64,000 bases of DNA from an uncultured Clostridium sp. GTDB taxonomy: Bacteria > Bacillota > Clostridia > TANB77 > CAG-508. Below the pieces are notes generated by a model that was not told the DNA's origin, ran no database searches, and saw nothing but the letters and a program-made list of their open reading frames with translations. The stretch spans positions 16,092 through 80,091 of the forward strand of contig CAMMTN010000004.1 of NCBI GenBank assembly GCA_946499885.1, read 5' to 3'. Numbering within the stretch: the first letter of the stretch is position 1; the number at the start of each line of letters is the position of its first letter. Shown here in pieces: positions 1 to 9,002 of the stretch. Made by a program: the position numbers and the translations under genes.

Positions 1-261
1 TCTATATTTTTCTAATATACCAAACCATCCTAGCCATGCAGTTTTAGGATATTCGTAATATGAGTATATACCTGTAACTCCAACAGCTATATCATTTCTA
101 TAAACAATATAATAATCCATTTCTTTTCTATAAGGATTATTGTTTATTTGTTCTATAAAATTTTCCCTAGCATCTTCCTCTGGGAATATTTCATTTTGAA
201 TTTTACAAGCAAGTTCTAAGTTTTCATTAGTTATTTTCTTAAAAATAATTGAAATTTTCAA
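1..261 (-). CDS. GNAT-family N-acetyltransferase, 3' end outside window
   Basis: The 87 visible residues are the N-terminal part of an acetyltransferase of the GNAT fold. The pattern is an N-terminal strand, a helix holding 'CKIQNEIFPEE', then 'YYIVYRNDIAVGVTGIY' and 'AWLGWFGI', which match strands beta2 to beta4. The acetyl-CoA loop lies beyond the left edge. The start is inferred as TTG at 261, because a purine-rich AGAGAG site lies about 12 bases upstream and no ATG is available. The substrate cannot be inferred. Confidence 0.7.
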   Translation of the reverse strand, partial: MKISIIFKKITNENLELACKIQNEIFPEEDARENFIEQINNNPYRKEMDYYIVYRNDIAVGVTGIYSYYEYPKTAWLGWFGILEKYR

Positions 262-292
262 TAAATATCATCTCTCTTTCAAATAAAGCATT

Positions 293-508
293 TTACGTTT
301 TATCATTTTCTCCATTCATATCTTCTAAAACCAATGCTTTTTTAGGACAAAAGTTAGAACACTTACCACATTTTATACATTTATCATAATCTATTTTAGG
401 AGCATTAAATCCATCTTGTGACAGTGCACCTACTGGACAGACTTTAACTGCTGGACATTTATGATTTTGTGGACAATTTTCAACTATTATTTTTAATTTT
501 TTTTCCAT
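293..508 (-). CDS. Small 4Fe-4S ferredoxin-like protein
   Basis: A 71-residue protein with two cysteine clusters. The second, C-IKC-GKC-SNFCP, is a canonical CxxCxxCxxxCP 4Fe-4S motif. The first, 'CPQNHKCPAVKVCPVGAL', has wider spacing but ends in the same CP-x-GAL turn. It is probably a cytosolic electron carrier. It lies 31 bases downstream of the acetyltransferase start on the same strand, so the two may share a transcript. Its redox partner is unknown. Confidence 0.85.
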   Translation of the reverse strand: MEKKLKIIVENCPQNHKCPAVKVCPVGALSQDGFNAPKIDYDKCIKCGKCSNFCPKKALVLEDMNGENDKT

Positions 509-570
509 GATTACCTTCTTTTCATTGAATTTTAATATTACATTTTATAGCATGAACAATATATCTAAAA

Positions 571-2640
571 CTAAAATTCATTATTACCAATTTTATCAAT
601 GCGACTTTTGGATAGTAGATAATAGGCTTGATCCAATTCATATCCAATAAAATTATAATTATTTTTCTTACACCATAAACCAGTAGTTCCACTTCCTAAA
701 AATGGATCCAATATATATTTTTGATCATCTTGAATGAAAGGTTTAATTAATCCAACTAATTCTTCTGGGTATGGAGCAGTGTGTCCTAAAATATTTTCCC
801 CCTTACTATTAATTTTATATACAGGTTTTATCTTACATACTTTTGAATATGAATCTATAGCTTTTTCCTTTTTAAATACTAAAACATGTTCATAACAATT
901 AACATATTTTAAATATCCTGAAAATAAGTTAACAGAAGAGTTCCTTTTTGACTCAACCTCTCCTTTATCCCATATAATATCAGAAACAAATTTAAAACCT
1001 ACTATTTTAAATATTAAAACACTATAAAAACCTAACATAATTCTTCTTTTTGACATGTTTGAAGAAACATATATGTTATCGCAATCTACTATATCGCCAA
1101 CATTATATAAATATGTAAAATCTTTTTCTATAGAGTTATTATATATACTCTTAGCATTTAACATCATATCTATTAAATACAAAATAAATGTTGGCCACTG
1201 AGAATATTCTCTTGCATTATAATATGGAGGAGAAGTTATAGCATATCCAATTTCAATATTGTTATTCTTTTCAATTCCTATAGTAGAATTATCATTAAAT
1301 ATTAAAACATCATTTGGCTCAATATTTGTTTTATTATTTTTATTGACTTTTTTGTATAATCTCAATACACTATTAAATAATTTATATATTTTTAAATCTT
1401 GGAGTTTTATATTATCTTTTACTTCTATAGCACTATAATTTATCTCCTCAATTTTTCTTGATTTAAAATCTTTAATATAATGATCATTTATTATTTCTAC
1501 CTTTTCCTTATTCCAAGAATAATATAAAATTAACATTGAATAATAATCTAAAGATGATTTAAAAATATCTCTGTGCCAATCTTTATACATTCTTTTTGTT
1601 ATTTTATTATTTCTATTATTCTCAACTAATTTAAAATATCTATATACCCCGTATTCATCAAATCTTTTTCCCCTACCAGATTTACTTCTTTCTGGGCAAA
1701 ATGGATTTTGACATTCCCAACTTCTTTGAAACATTAGTGGATATGAATTTCCTCTACTTATAGGTTTCATACAAGAAGGACATAATATAGGTGTTTCATC
1801 TAATTCTATTTTTCTCATAATTAAAATTTTAATTTTTTCATTATCAGAAATTAGTAAATCAGAAAAAACAAAACCTGTTGATATTGTACTATAAAAATCT
1901 GAAGCTATTTCTTCATAATTACCGGATCTAATACTATTATTATTATTTAAAAAGGTAACCATTTCTTCAATTTTTTTGTTTTTCTTAAATGGATTAAATT
2001 TTTTTTCAAAATTAATAAAGTTTTCCATATAAATTGCAAGATTTGATAATAAATCCCAAGTAATGTTTTCTTGATTATAATATAGGTCTTCTTTTATAAT
2101 TATTGCTACATACCTATAATTATTTAGTCTTTCATACATTTTATTTATAATTGAATAAATGTTACTTTCATAATTAATGCCATAAGCATTGATTAAATCT
2201 TGATTAATATTAAATAATATTAGTGATGGAGAATCATATTTTGAGTATTTATTCAACCACTTACTACATTTGCTTTTTTCTTCAAAATATTTATTATATT
2301 CTTTAATACGTGTTTTTATAGAATTTATAATTTTTTCAGAATTTAAAGTATTAATTCGTTCTATAGTACTGGCAACTATTTCATTTAAATTTTCTTTTGT
2401 ATAAATCATGTGTGGGAAATCTTTTATATTTAGTTCTTTTAATATTTCTTTATTTTTATAGTAATAATAATTTCTTAGCATCTTTCTTTGAAAAGAATCT
2501 AGCGTTTTTCCTGTCTTAGCTTTTAAATCTTTAAAATGCTTTTTTAAATCTTTATCAAAATATTTATTCATTTCAAATAATGTTTTTATAACAATATCTT
2601 GTGGATATTCTTCAAAATATTTCATTAAATCATCTATCAT
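571..2640 (-). CDS. Site-specific DNA methyltransferase (amino-MTase)
   Basis: A 689-residue protein. Its C-terminal third has a TSPPY catalytic motif (motif IV) followed by 'DPFLGSGTTGLWC' (motif I, AdoMet binding). This order fits beta-class N6-adenine or N4-cytosine methyltransferases. The middle contains a zinc-ribbon-like CPSC...C...C cluster around residues 285-315, and the N-terminal half is helical and unassigned. Its start faces the start of the 2802-3926 gene across about 160 bases, the layout of a restriction-modification pair. The target sequence cannot be read from the protein. There is no in-frame CGG. Confidence 0.85.
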   Translation of the reverse strand: MIDDLMKYFEEYPQDIVIKTLFEMNKYFDKDLKKHFKDLKAKTGKTLDSFQRKMLRNYYYYKNKEILKELNIKDFPHMIYTKENLNEIVASTIERINTLNSEKIINSIKTRIKEYNKYFEEKSKCSKWLNKYSKYDSPSLILFNINQDLINAYGINYESNIYSIINKMYERLNNYRYVAIIIKEDLYYNQENITWDLLSNLAIYMENFINFEKKFNPFKKNKKIEEMVTFLNNNNSIRSGNYEEIASDFYSTISTGFVFSDLLISDNEKIKILIMRKIELDETPILCPSCMKPISRGNSYPLMFQRSWECQNPFCPERSKSGRGKRFDEYGVYRYFKLVENNRNNKITKRMYKDWHRDIFKSSLDYYSMLILYYSWNKEKVEIINDHYIKDFKSRKIEEINYSAIEVKDNIKLQDLKIYKLFNSVLRLYKKVNKNNKTNIEPNDVLIFNDNSTIGIEKNNNIEIGYAITSPPYYNAREYSQWPTFILYLIDMMLNAKSIYNNSIEKDFTYLYNVGDIVDCDNIYVSSNMSKRRIMLGFYSVLIFKIVGFKFVSDIIWDKGEVESKRNSSVNLFSGYLKYVNCYEHVLVFKKEKAIDSYSKVCKIKPVYKINSKGENILGHTAPYPEELVGLIKPFIQDDQKYILDPFLGSGTTGLWCKKNNYNFIGYELDQAYYLLSKSRIDKIGNNEF

Positions 2641-2801
2641 AGTCTTTCACCTTTAATACTCGTAAAAATATCATTTATTAAATTTGCCTTTTAATTTATA
2701 TCATATTAATCTTATATTTACAATTACCTAATAAAAAAAAGTCGAATTTTAATTGCATTTTATTACTTATTGTATTATTATTGTATAAAAAAGGAGGAAG
2801 T

Positions 2802-3926
2802 ATGAATAAAGAAAAAATAAAAAGAGAAGTATTTAATTTTTTAGGTTTATTTGGAGAAGATATAAAAACTAAATTTAATAATATTTGTGGAAAAACTGGG
2901 CAATACGATGTTCCTCCAGAGTTATTTCAAAAAAGAACTTCTAGGGATAACCGTATATTAATTTCATGGAAAGATGTAGTTAAAAATAATTTATCATTAG
3001 AACAACTTAATACTATATACGGCGGTGTAGTTGTTGAGTTTAGAAATAATGACTTTTTTGAAGAAGCAAATAAAAGTAATGATTTATATAATTATTTAGC
3101 TTCAAATTTAGGAAGCGATAAAACTGTTTCTTCAATAATATCTATTAGATCAGAAGCAGGAAGTTCTTCTTCTAGTTTACAAAGAGCATGTTTGGATAAA
3201 TTAACCAACAATTTAGAAATTAATTATAATAATGAAAAAATAATCCTTAATAAAGAAAATTATTGTGATTTTGCAATAAAACGAATTTCAAGTGGAGGTA
3301 AAGGAAATGAAAAGTGGTGTGGTTTCTTATATGTTTCAATTAAAGGTGGACAACAGGACACTATAGAAACTCATAGGGGGCAAGAGCTAGCAATTTTTAA
3401 TCCTGCTTGTGAATATGCAAATAATGATGTAATTCAAGATTTGAATTTAGTTTTAGCTTATTTTGCAATGTTAAGTATAGATACAGAATTATTAGAACAA
3501 AAAAAGCTAACAATTACATACAATAATATTAAAGAAAAAATGGAGATGGCATTAAAACAAATACATTATAATATTTCAGATTTTTCTGGTACTTTATATG
3601 AGTATTGTACCAATCATTATTCAGCCAAAATGTATAAGGGATTTTTATACGACCCTATACAGTTAAAACGAATTTCAATAAATGATTTTGCAAATAAAAG
3701 AAGAACAGAAAATAGTATTGATTTAACACATAATGAAGCTGTTGAAAAGTGCACATTTTATTGGGATAATGAAAGAAAATGTTTACTTTCTCCAGCTAGA
3801 CCTACAAATATTTTTTGGTCATTCCACCTTTCAAATATGATGCAACAAAATTATACATTATCTGAGTATTTTGAATATGAAAGACAAAGATATATAAAAC
3901 GTCAAGAATTAATAAAAGATGAATAG
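2802..3926 (+). CDS. Putative restriction endonuclease paired with the divergent methyltransferase
   Basis: A 374-residue protein starting at ATG 2802 behind AAGGAGG; the open frame reaches a TTG upstream, but that would overlap the ribosome site. I recognise no family. The role is inferred only from head-to-head pairing with the methyltransferase. The stretch 'FLYVSIKGGQQ' near residue 180 could be a degenerate nuclease strand, but no clear PD-(D/E)xK or HNH motif is visible. Alternatives are an accessory specificity protein or an unrelated neighbour. Confidence 0.45.
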   Translation: MNKEKIKREVFNFLGLFGEDIKTKFNNICGKTGQYDVPPELFQKRTSRDNRILISWKDVVKNNLSLEQLNTIYGGVVVEFRNNDFFEEANKSNDLYNYLASNLGSDKTVSSIISIRSEAGSSSSSLQRACLDKLTNNLEINYNNEKIILNKENYCDFAIKRISSGGKGNEKWCGFLYVSIKGGQQDTIETHRGQELAIFNPACEYANNDVIQDLNLVLAYFAMLSIDTELLEQKKLTITYNNIKEKMEMALKQIHYNISDFSGTLYEYCTNHYSAKMYKGFLYDPIQLKRISINDFANKRRTENSIDLTHNEAVEKCTFYWDNERKCLLSPARPTNIFWSFHLSNMMQQNYTLSEYFEYERQRYIKRQELIKDE

Positions 3927-3983
3927 AAAAATAAAGAAGAACTTTTTTTATGCAGAAACATATAATATACTAGGTGATTCTTT

Positions 3984-4914
3984 ATGGATGAAGAAAATAT
4001 AATAATTCCTACAAACATAGCATATACGTCATGTATATTGCAAAATAATATTGAACAATTAAAAAAGAAATATAGATTTTTAAGGATAGGAAATATAGGG
4101 TATAGTGTTCTTGGAAAACCAATACCATATATAAAAATAGGAAATGGTACAAATGAAGTAATGTATAGTGCTTCTATTCATGCTAATGAATGGATAACAT
4201 CAGTAGTACTTATGAAATTTGTTGAAAACTTTTGCAAAGCGTATGAAAAAAATGAAAAAATATATGGATATAGTGCAAGAGAGATATTTAATAAGTCATC
4301 AATATATATAGTACCTATGGTAAATCCAGATGGGGTAGATTTAGTAACAGGTGTAATACCTGAAAATACAGGAAGATATAATCAATTTAAAGATATTTCT
4401 TTAAATTTTCCTAGTATTCCATTTCCATCTGGTTGGAAAGCAAACTTTAATGGTGTGGACTTAAATTTACAGTTTCCAGCTGGCTGGTTAAATGCGAAAA
4501 GAATCAAATTTGCACAAGGGTATACACGGGCCATCTCCAAGAGATTTTGTGGGATTCGGACCTTTAACAGAGCCAGAAGCATTAGCACTATATAATTTTA
4601 CATTAATTCATAATTTTAGGTTAATATTAGCATATCATTCTCAGGGAGAAGTAATTTATTGGAAATATGCTGATTTTCTACCAAAAGATTCTGAAGAAAT
4701 AGGAAAAAAATTTGCTGAAGTCAGTGGATATACTTTAGATTTAACACCACCAGAATCTGCCTATGCAGGATATAAAGACTGGTTTATACAAGAATACAAT
4801 AGACCAGGATATACTGTAGAAGTAGGGCTTGGAACAAATCCACTTCCAATTTCTCAATTTAATAAAATATATAATGATAATATTGGAATCTTGGTATTAG
4901 GTGCAATATTATAG
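3984..4914 (+). CDS. M14-family zinc carboxypeptidase, one CGGN site
   Basis: Similar to gamma-D-glutamyl-diaminopimelate peptidases that trim peptidoglycan peptides. The zinc ligands H66 and E69 (HANEW), and 'NPDGVD', lie before the frame break. The later histidine (AYHSQGE) and the catalytic glutamate (TVEVGLG) lie after it, in the +1 frame. The two halves join exactly if C4527 of ACA-C-GGG is skipped, giving 'GYTGPSPRDFVGFGPL'. Reading CGG as Arg gives a nonsense tail. No signal peptide is seen. It is probably chromosomal, so the CGGN phenomenon is not confined to the mobile element. The start ATG 3984 has only a weak ribosome site. Confidence 0.85.
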
Positions 4915-4919
4915 AATTA

Positions 4920-4967
4920 AATAAAGTTATATAAAATTTTGTATAAAGATTTTATATAGCTTTATTT
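4920..4967 (+). terminator. Terminator after M14 peptidase
   Basis: A long AT-rich inverted repeat: AAATAAAG-TATATAAAAT pairs with ATTTTATATA-CTTTATTT directly after the peptidase stop codon. Confidence 0.6.
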
Positions 4968-5043
4968 GGATAGAATATCTGTAAATAAAAAATAAATATA
5001 TTTTTATTTTTGGGGTATAATATAAAAAAATATAAATTAAATA

Positions 5044-5071
5044 TTGAAAAAAATGGTAATAATGATATAAT
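5044..5071 (+). promoter_or_regulatory. Sigma-A-type promoter of the aminopeptidase gene
   Basis: TTGAAA (5044-5049) and TATAAT (5066-5071) are separated by 16 bases and lie 30 bases upstream of the ATG. The ribosome site GGAAGGAGAG follows. Confidence 0.6.
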
Positions 5072-5100
5072 GTTAAAAAAATGGAAGGAGAGATATTTTT

Positions 5101-6504
5101 ATGGAAAAAACTGAAATAGAGATATTAAAGGACAAGCTTTTTAATAAAAAAGAAAATGGGTGGAATTTTACGAAAAATAAAGAGGATATATTCAATTATG
5201 CAGATGGATACATAAATTTTATGAATGCATCTAAAACAGAAAGAGAAATTATAAAATCAAGCAAAAAAATTGCAGAGAGCAATGGTTTTAAAGATATAAA
5301 AGAATATGATTCTTTAAAAGCAGGAGACAAGATTTATTATATAAACAGAGAAAAAAGTATGTATTTAGCAGTTATAGGAAAAGAAGATATAGAAAAAGGC
5401 ATAAATATAATTGGAGCACATGGAGATTCTCCAAGGCTTGATTTAAAACCAAATCCTATATATGAAGATGGAGAATTTGCATATTTTAAAACACATTATT
5501 ATGGAGGAATTAAAAAGTACCAATGGACAACTATTCCACTTAGTATACATGGAGTCATAGTGAAAGCAAATGGAGAAAAAATAGAAATAAACATTGGAGA
5601 AGATGAAAATGATCCAATATTTACTATTACAGACCTTTTGCCACACTTAGCACAGGACCAAATGGAGAAAAAATTAAAAAATGGAATAGATGGAGAAGAT
5701 CTAAACTTGCTTATAGGCAGTATTCCTTATGAAAAAGATATTCCAGAAGCAGTTAAACTAAATATTTTAAATATATTAAACAAAAAATATGGAATTACAG
5801 AAGTAGATTTCTTAAGTTCAGAAATAGAATTAGTTCCAGCAATAAAATGCAGAAGTATGGGATTCGATGAAAGCATGGTTGCAGGATATGGACAAGATGA
5901 TAAGGTATGTGTATATACAGAATTAACAGCATTAGTAGATATGAAAGAAATTCCAAATAGAACTGCTGTATGCATTATATCTGACAAAGAAGAAATTGGA
6001 AGTATGGGTAATACCGGAATGGAATCACATGTATTTGATACATTTATGTCAGAAATTTTAAATAAATTAGGAGTAAATAGACCAAATCTTTTAGATAAAG
6101 TATTCTGTAATTCAAAAATGTTGTCAGCAGATGTAGATGCAGGATTAGACCCAATATATGCAAACGTTTCAGAAAAAAATAATGCAGCACATTTAGGAAG
6201 AGGAATAGGACTTAATAAATATACAGGATCTAGAGGAAAATCAGGTGCATCAGATGCAAATGCTGAGTTTGTTGCAGAAGTAAGAAATATATTTGAAAAA
6301 AATGATATAAGATATCAAATATCAGAACTTGGAAGAGTGGATGTAGGAGGAGGAGGTACTATAGCATATATTCTAGCAAATAAAGGAATAGATGTAATAG
6401 ATTGTGGAGTACCAGTTCTTTCAATGCATTCACCTTATGAGGTAACAAGTAAATTTGATATATATGAAACATATAGAGGATATAAGGCTTTTTGGAATGA
6501 GTAA
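5101..6504 (+). CDS. M18-family aspartyl-type aminopeptidase
   Basis: A 467-residue cytosolic dinuclear zinc aminopeptidase. The family metal and catalytic motifs are present: 'GAHGDSPRLDLKP' near residue 107, 'SDKEEIGSMGNTG' near 295, 'SADVDAGLDP' near 345 and 'MHSPYE' near the C-terminus. The length is normal for the family. It removes N-terminal residues during peptide turnover. It is a stand-alone gene with its own promoter and terminator. It has no in-frame CGG; the one CGG triplet (ACC-GGA) straddles a codon boundary. Confidence 0.95.
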   Translation: MEKTEIEILKDKLFNKKENGWNFTKNKEDIFNYADGYINFMNASKTEREIIKSSKKIAESNGFKDIKEYDSLKAGDKIYYINREKSMYLAVIGKEDIEKGINIIGAHGDSPRLDLKPNPIYEDGEFAYFKTHYYGGIKKYQWTTIPLSIHGVIVKANGEKIEINIGEDENDPIFTITDLLPHLAQDQMEKKLKNGIDGEDLNLLIGSIPYEKDIPEAVKLNILNILNKKYGITEVDFLSSEIELVPAIKCRSMGFDESMVAGYGQDDKVCVYTELTALVDMKEIPNRTAVCIISDKEEIGSMGNTGMESHVFDTFMSEILNKLGVNRPNLLDKVFCNSKMLSADVDAGLDPIYANVSEKNNAAHLGRGIGLNKYTGSRGKSGASDANAEFVAEVRNIFEKNDIRYQISELGRVDVGGGGTIAYILANKGIDVIDCGVPVLSMHSPYEVTSKFDIYETYRGYKAFWNE

Positions 6505-6507
6505 AAA

Positions 6508-6533
6508 AGAGGGGATTATGAAAATCCCCTCTT
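6508..6533. terminator. Bidirectional terminator
   Basis: A perfect hairpin, AGAGGGGATT...AATCCCCTCTT, flanked by A and T runs. It can end both the aminopeptidase transcript and the opposing small gene at 6552-6665. Confidence 0.85.
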
Positions 6534-6551
6534 ATTACTCAGTAGGTGTCC

Positions 6552-6665
6552 TCATTTGTCAGACACCTGCGGTGCATCTTTTTCGGACGCGAAAATCAGG
6601 TCATCTACGTCGGACTTGCTCTCGTCAGGATTTTTATCCTGGCAAAAAACTTGGATGCTAATCAT
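6552..6665 (-). CDS. 37-residue acidic small protein, GC-rich codons
   Basis: A short gene supported by its signals: a consensus promoter (6700-6728), an AGGAGG ribosome site 8 bases before the ATG, and a terminator after the stop. The product begins MISIQVFCQDKNPDESK and ends APQVSDK. It is acidic and soluble, with one cysteine and no signal peptide. The codons (CTG, GCG, TCC, CCG, GAC) are far richer in G+C than any neighbour, so the base composition is foreign or constrained. I recognise no family. No CGG lies in frame. Confidence 0.65.
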   Translation of the reverse strand: MISIQVFCQDKNPDESKSDVDDLIFASEKDAPQVSDK

Positions 6666-6699
6666 TTCTACATTCCTCCTATATTTGAGTATAAAATAT

Positions 6700-6728
6700 A
6701 TTATAGCACACATTTCCAAAAATTGCAA
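6700..6728 (-). promoter_or_regulatory. Sigma-A-type promoter for the small protein gene
   Basis: Reading leftward: TTGCAA (6728-6723), a 17-base spacer, then TATAAT (6705-6700). The ribosome site of the 37-residue gene follows about 20 bases later. Confidence 0.75.
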
Positions 6729-6750
6729 GCATTATATTTGAAAATGGAAA

Positions 6751-6790
6751 AAAATACCAAAATATTTATAAATAATACTTTGGTATTTTT
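6751..6790 (-). terminator. Terminator of the tRNA locus
   Basis: AAAATACCAAA pairs with TTTGGTATTTT. It lies immediately downstream, on the minus strand, of the tRNA 3' half. Confidence 0.75.
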
Positions 6791-6798
6791 TATTATAT

Positions 6799-6845
6799 TG
6801 GTGAGCCAGGAGGGATTCGAACCCCCGACCCTGCGCTTAGAAGTC
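6799..6845 (-). tRNA. 3' half of tRNA-Arg(UCU), attachment-site remnant
   Basis: On the minus strand this reads as an anticodon loop CTTCTAA, 3' anticodon stem, variable loop, GGGGG-TTCGAAT-CCCTC T-arm, acceptor strand CTGGCTC, then ACCA. The 5' half (acceptor 5' strand, D-arm, 5' anticodon stem) is absent; the bases beyond 6845 are unrelated AT-rich DNA. A cut at the anticodon is typical of tyrosine-recombinase integration into tRNA genes, so this is read as the att copy at one end of the conjugative element. No second copy was found in the window. Confidence 0.75.
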
Positions 6846-7155
6846 AATTAACCTAAATATTAGTTAGTAACTTTTTAGATTAATTAGTGTTAGTTTTTAC
6901 CTAGAAAAATATACAATATAGCGATTTTAAAATTAATAATGCTGAAATTTAAGATGTATTTAAAATGCTATAATTTAATAATTTTTTTAGATATTTTTTA
7001 GATAAAATTGAATAAATAGCAAAAAAACGAGTAAAAAAACACTAAAATTAGAAAAATATATGGATATTTTTTAGATAATAAAAAACTTGATGATTCACTA
7101 TTTGCAAGGCTTGTAGAAATTACTAATCAAAAAATAAAATTTGAGGTGAAGAAAA
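6846..7155. other. Left terminus of the mobile element, with short repeats
   Basis: No complete gene. TTTTTTAGATA occurs as a tandem pair near 6984-7003 and again near 7064-7075, a possible recombinase arm-type site. From about 7078 to 7150 one frame reads 'KKLDDSLFARLVEITNQK', which looks like the decayed end of a former gene, but it has no start. A ribosome site for the next gene (GAGGTGAA) lies at the right end. Confidence 0.4.
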
Positions 7156-7290
7156 ATGTTATATTTTATTTGTTTCATTTTTGGGGCTACTATTAGCCTC
7201 TTTTTATATGCCTGTATTATTGCAGGATCAAAGGCAGATAAGGAGGTGATTTATATTGAAGATAGAAAGAATTATAACGAAGAACGATGA
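7156..7290 (+). CDS. Small membrane protein, DUF3789-like
   Basis: 44 residues beginning MLYFICFIFGATISLFLYAC, a single transmembrane helix followed by a charged tail. The layout matches the short DUF3789 proteins that often head Gram-positive conjugation modules. GAGGTGAA lies 5 bases before the ATG. The 3' end overlaps the next gene, whose ribosome site lies inside this one, implying translational coupling. The function is unknown. Confidence 0.6.
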   Translation: MLYFICFIFGATISLFLYACIIAGSKADKEVIYIEDRKNYNEER

Positions 7291-7513
7291 AGAACTTGCT
7301 ATATTAATTAAAAGAGGTATTGAATTGATTTCAATTACTATTGATTCTAGTGGCAATATTGAGGTAAATGGCTTTGGGGATGATATGATATTACTAGAAG
7401 AAATTGCTAATTTGCAATTAAAAACTCAACAAATAGAGAATAATTTTATAGCTAGTATTATGAATATGCAAAAAGAAGATGGAGAAACCTTCATGAAAGA
7501 TGAGGAGGAATAA
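7256..7513 (+). CDS. Conserved-looking hypothetical protein
   Basis: 85 residues from a TTG start behind AGGAGGTGA. It is soluble, with an N-terminal beta-rich part ('ELISITIDSSGNIEVNGFG') and a C-terminal acidic helix. It overlaps the small membrane gene upstream and ends 2 bases before the replisome-organizer-like gene, so it is part of one operon. No family is recognised. Confidence 0.6.
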   Translation: MKIERIITKNDEELAILIKRGIELISITIDSSGNIEVNGFGDDMILLEEIANLQLKTQQIENNFIASIMNMQKEDGETFMKDEEE

Positions 7514-7515
7514 AA

Positions 7516-8281
7516 TTGAAAGAAAAAAGATATTATTGGCTAAAATTATATGATTCTTTTTTTGATAATAAAACAAGTAAATTTCTTCGTAAATTGCCTG
7601 ATGGGGATAAGATATTATTAGTTTATTTAAAATTACAATTAAAACTTCTTAAAAGTGAAGGAATTTTTGTATATGAACATTTATGCGATACTATGGCCGA
7701 AGAAATTGCTTTAACACTTGATGAAGATGTAAATATTATTAAATTATTATTAACAGCTCTTGAAAAAACAAAATCTATTGAATTTTTTGATGAAAATACA
7801 TTTATGTTATCAGAAATGCAAGACCTAATTGGTAGCGAAGGATCAAGTGCTGCAAGAGTTAGAAGGCATAGAGAAAAATATAAGATGTTACAATGTAACA
7901 ATGAAGTAACAAATAGTAACGAGCCTGTAACAAATCTGTTACGGAGAGATAGATAATAAGATGATGAATAATATATTTAATTTAATAATAAATAAAAGCG
8001 ATAAAATTTCTTCAAATTTTTATGAGTTAGTAAATAGATTAGAATTTAATTATACTGAAGAAATATTAAATACTCTAAAAGAAGATAAAAAAGAAATGTT
8101 AAAGGCTATCTTATATACTTTATATGAATTAGAAATAGAACAATTCCAAAATATACTAGCAAGAGTAAAAAGAGAAGATTTAATAAATTTATATAATCTT
8201 TGTAAAAGTTATGATACAGATAATTTTTTATCATACTATAAAAAAACTATTATTAATAAATATACTGACAATAGTTCTTAA
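7516..8281 (+). CDS. Phage replisome-organizer-like protein, one CGGN site
   Basis: TTG start behind GAGGAGGAA. Residues 1-120 ('KRYYWLKLYDSFFDNKTSKF', 'DGDKILLVYLKL') match the N-terminal winged-helix domain of phage replisome organizers, and 'SSAARVRRHREKYKM' is the usual basic linker. At codon 143, TTA-C-GGA (C7942), the unshifted frame ends after 5 more codons. Skipping C7942 reads straight into the 7961-8281 frame, a helical C-terminal domain. The fusion is less certain than at other sites, because the unshifted short ending is also plausible and the downstream frame has its own ATG with a weak ribosome site. Confidence 0.6.
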
Positions 8282-8296
8282 AAAGGAGTTGTTAAT

Positions 8297-8545
8297 ATGT
8301 TAGATAGTTTTATAAATAATTTTGAAAACATTGTATCTTCCACTCTATTTATAGGTTTTAAAATTACTTTGATAATATTAGTATCTTTACTTATACTATC
8401 TTTAATTTTATTAGCAATAGGGTGCTTGATAAAATCTCAAAAATTGAAATCAAAATTTTTAAAAATTGCACCAGGATTAATGATAGTAATTATTTTAGTT
8501 CTTTTATTACCATATGTATTTATCAAGGTAAAACAATTATTTTAG
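8297..8545 (+). CDS. Small two-helix membrane protein of the transfer operon
   Basis: 82 residues with two strong transmembrane segments, roughly 18-46 and 57-80, separated by a lysine-rich loop. AAGGAG precedes the ATG. Position just before the pilin-like gene suggests a structural part of the secretion channel. No family is assigned. Confidence 0.6.
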   Translation: MLDSFINNFENIVSSTLFIGFKITLIILVSLLILSLILLAIGCLIKSQKLKSKFLKIAPGLMIVIILVLLLPYVFIKVKQLF

Positions 8546-8599
8546 AATTGGTGTATCTTACATATTTGCCCTAAAAATTTATGTAGGAGATGATTAAAA

Positions 8600-8988
8600 A
8601 TGAAAAAAAATAAAAAAAGAAATAAAAACTTATTACGGACGAATAGGAGTAATAAATTCATTTGCTTTTTGGATAATATCAATAAGCAATAAAGTTTTTG
8701 CATCCAGCAGTACAGGAATTGGAACAGCAGAAGTACAAACTGCAACAGAAAATATAAAAAGAGTAATAACAAGTATTGCAATGCCTTTAGGCCGGAGTTT
8801 TAATTTTTGCAAGCATAGTAATAGCCGCAATTAAAATGATAGCAAATGCTAATAACCCTCAAAAGAGAGCAGAAAGTATTGGATCACTTGCTTGGATTTG
8901 TGGAGGAGGAATTATACTTGGACTTTCATTGATAATTGCAGGAATTATAATAAATATAGCCACAAATAATACTGGAAGTCTATTGTAA
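8600..8988 (+). CDS. Pilin-like (VirB2/TrbC-type) transfer protein, two CGGN sites
   Basis: The coherent protein exists only if C8636 (TTA-C-GGA) and C8793 (GGC-C-GGA) are skipped. It then has a basic N-terminus, a signal-peptide-like helix ending 'SNKVFASS', a short periplasmic-type segment, and two hydrophobic helices ('MPLGGVLIFASIVIAAIKMI', 'WICGGGIILGLSLIIAGIII') in the style of VirB2/TrbC pilins. Without skipping, the first frame ends at 31 residues. GTAGGAGATG lies before the ATG. It is directly upstream of prgI-like and virB4-like genes. Confidence 0.75.
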
Positions 8989-9002
8989 TGGAGGTGTTTG
9001 GT

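Noticed and set aside
6536-6670. A structured RNA or plus-strand ORFs in the GC-rich stretch
   Set aside because: The minus strand has an ATG with AGGAGG, a consensus promoter and a fitting terminator; plus-strand frames lack these signals.
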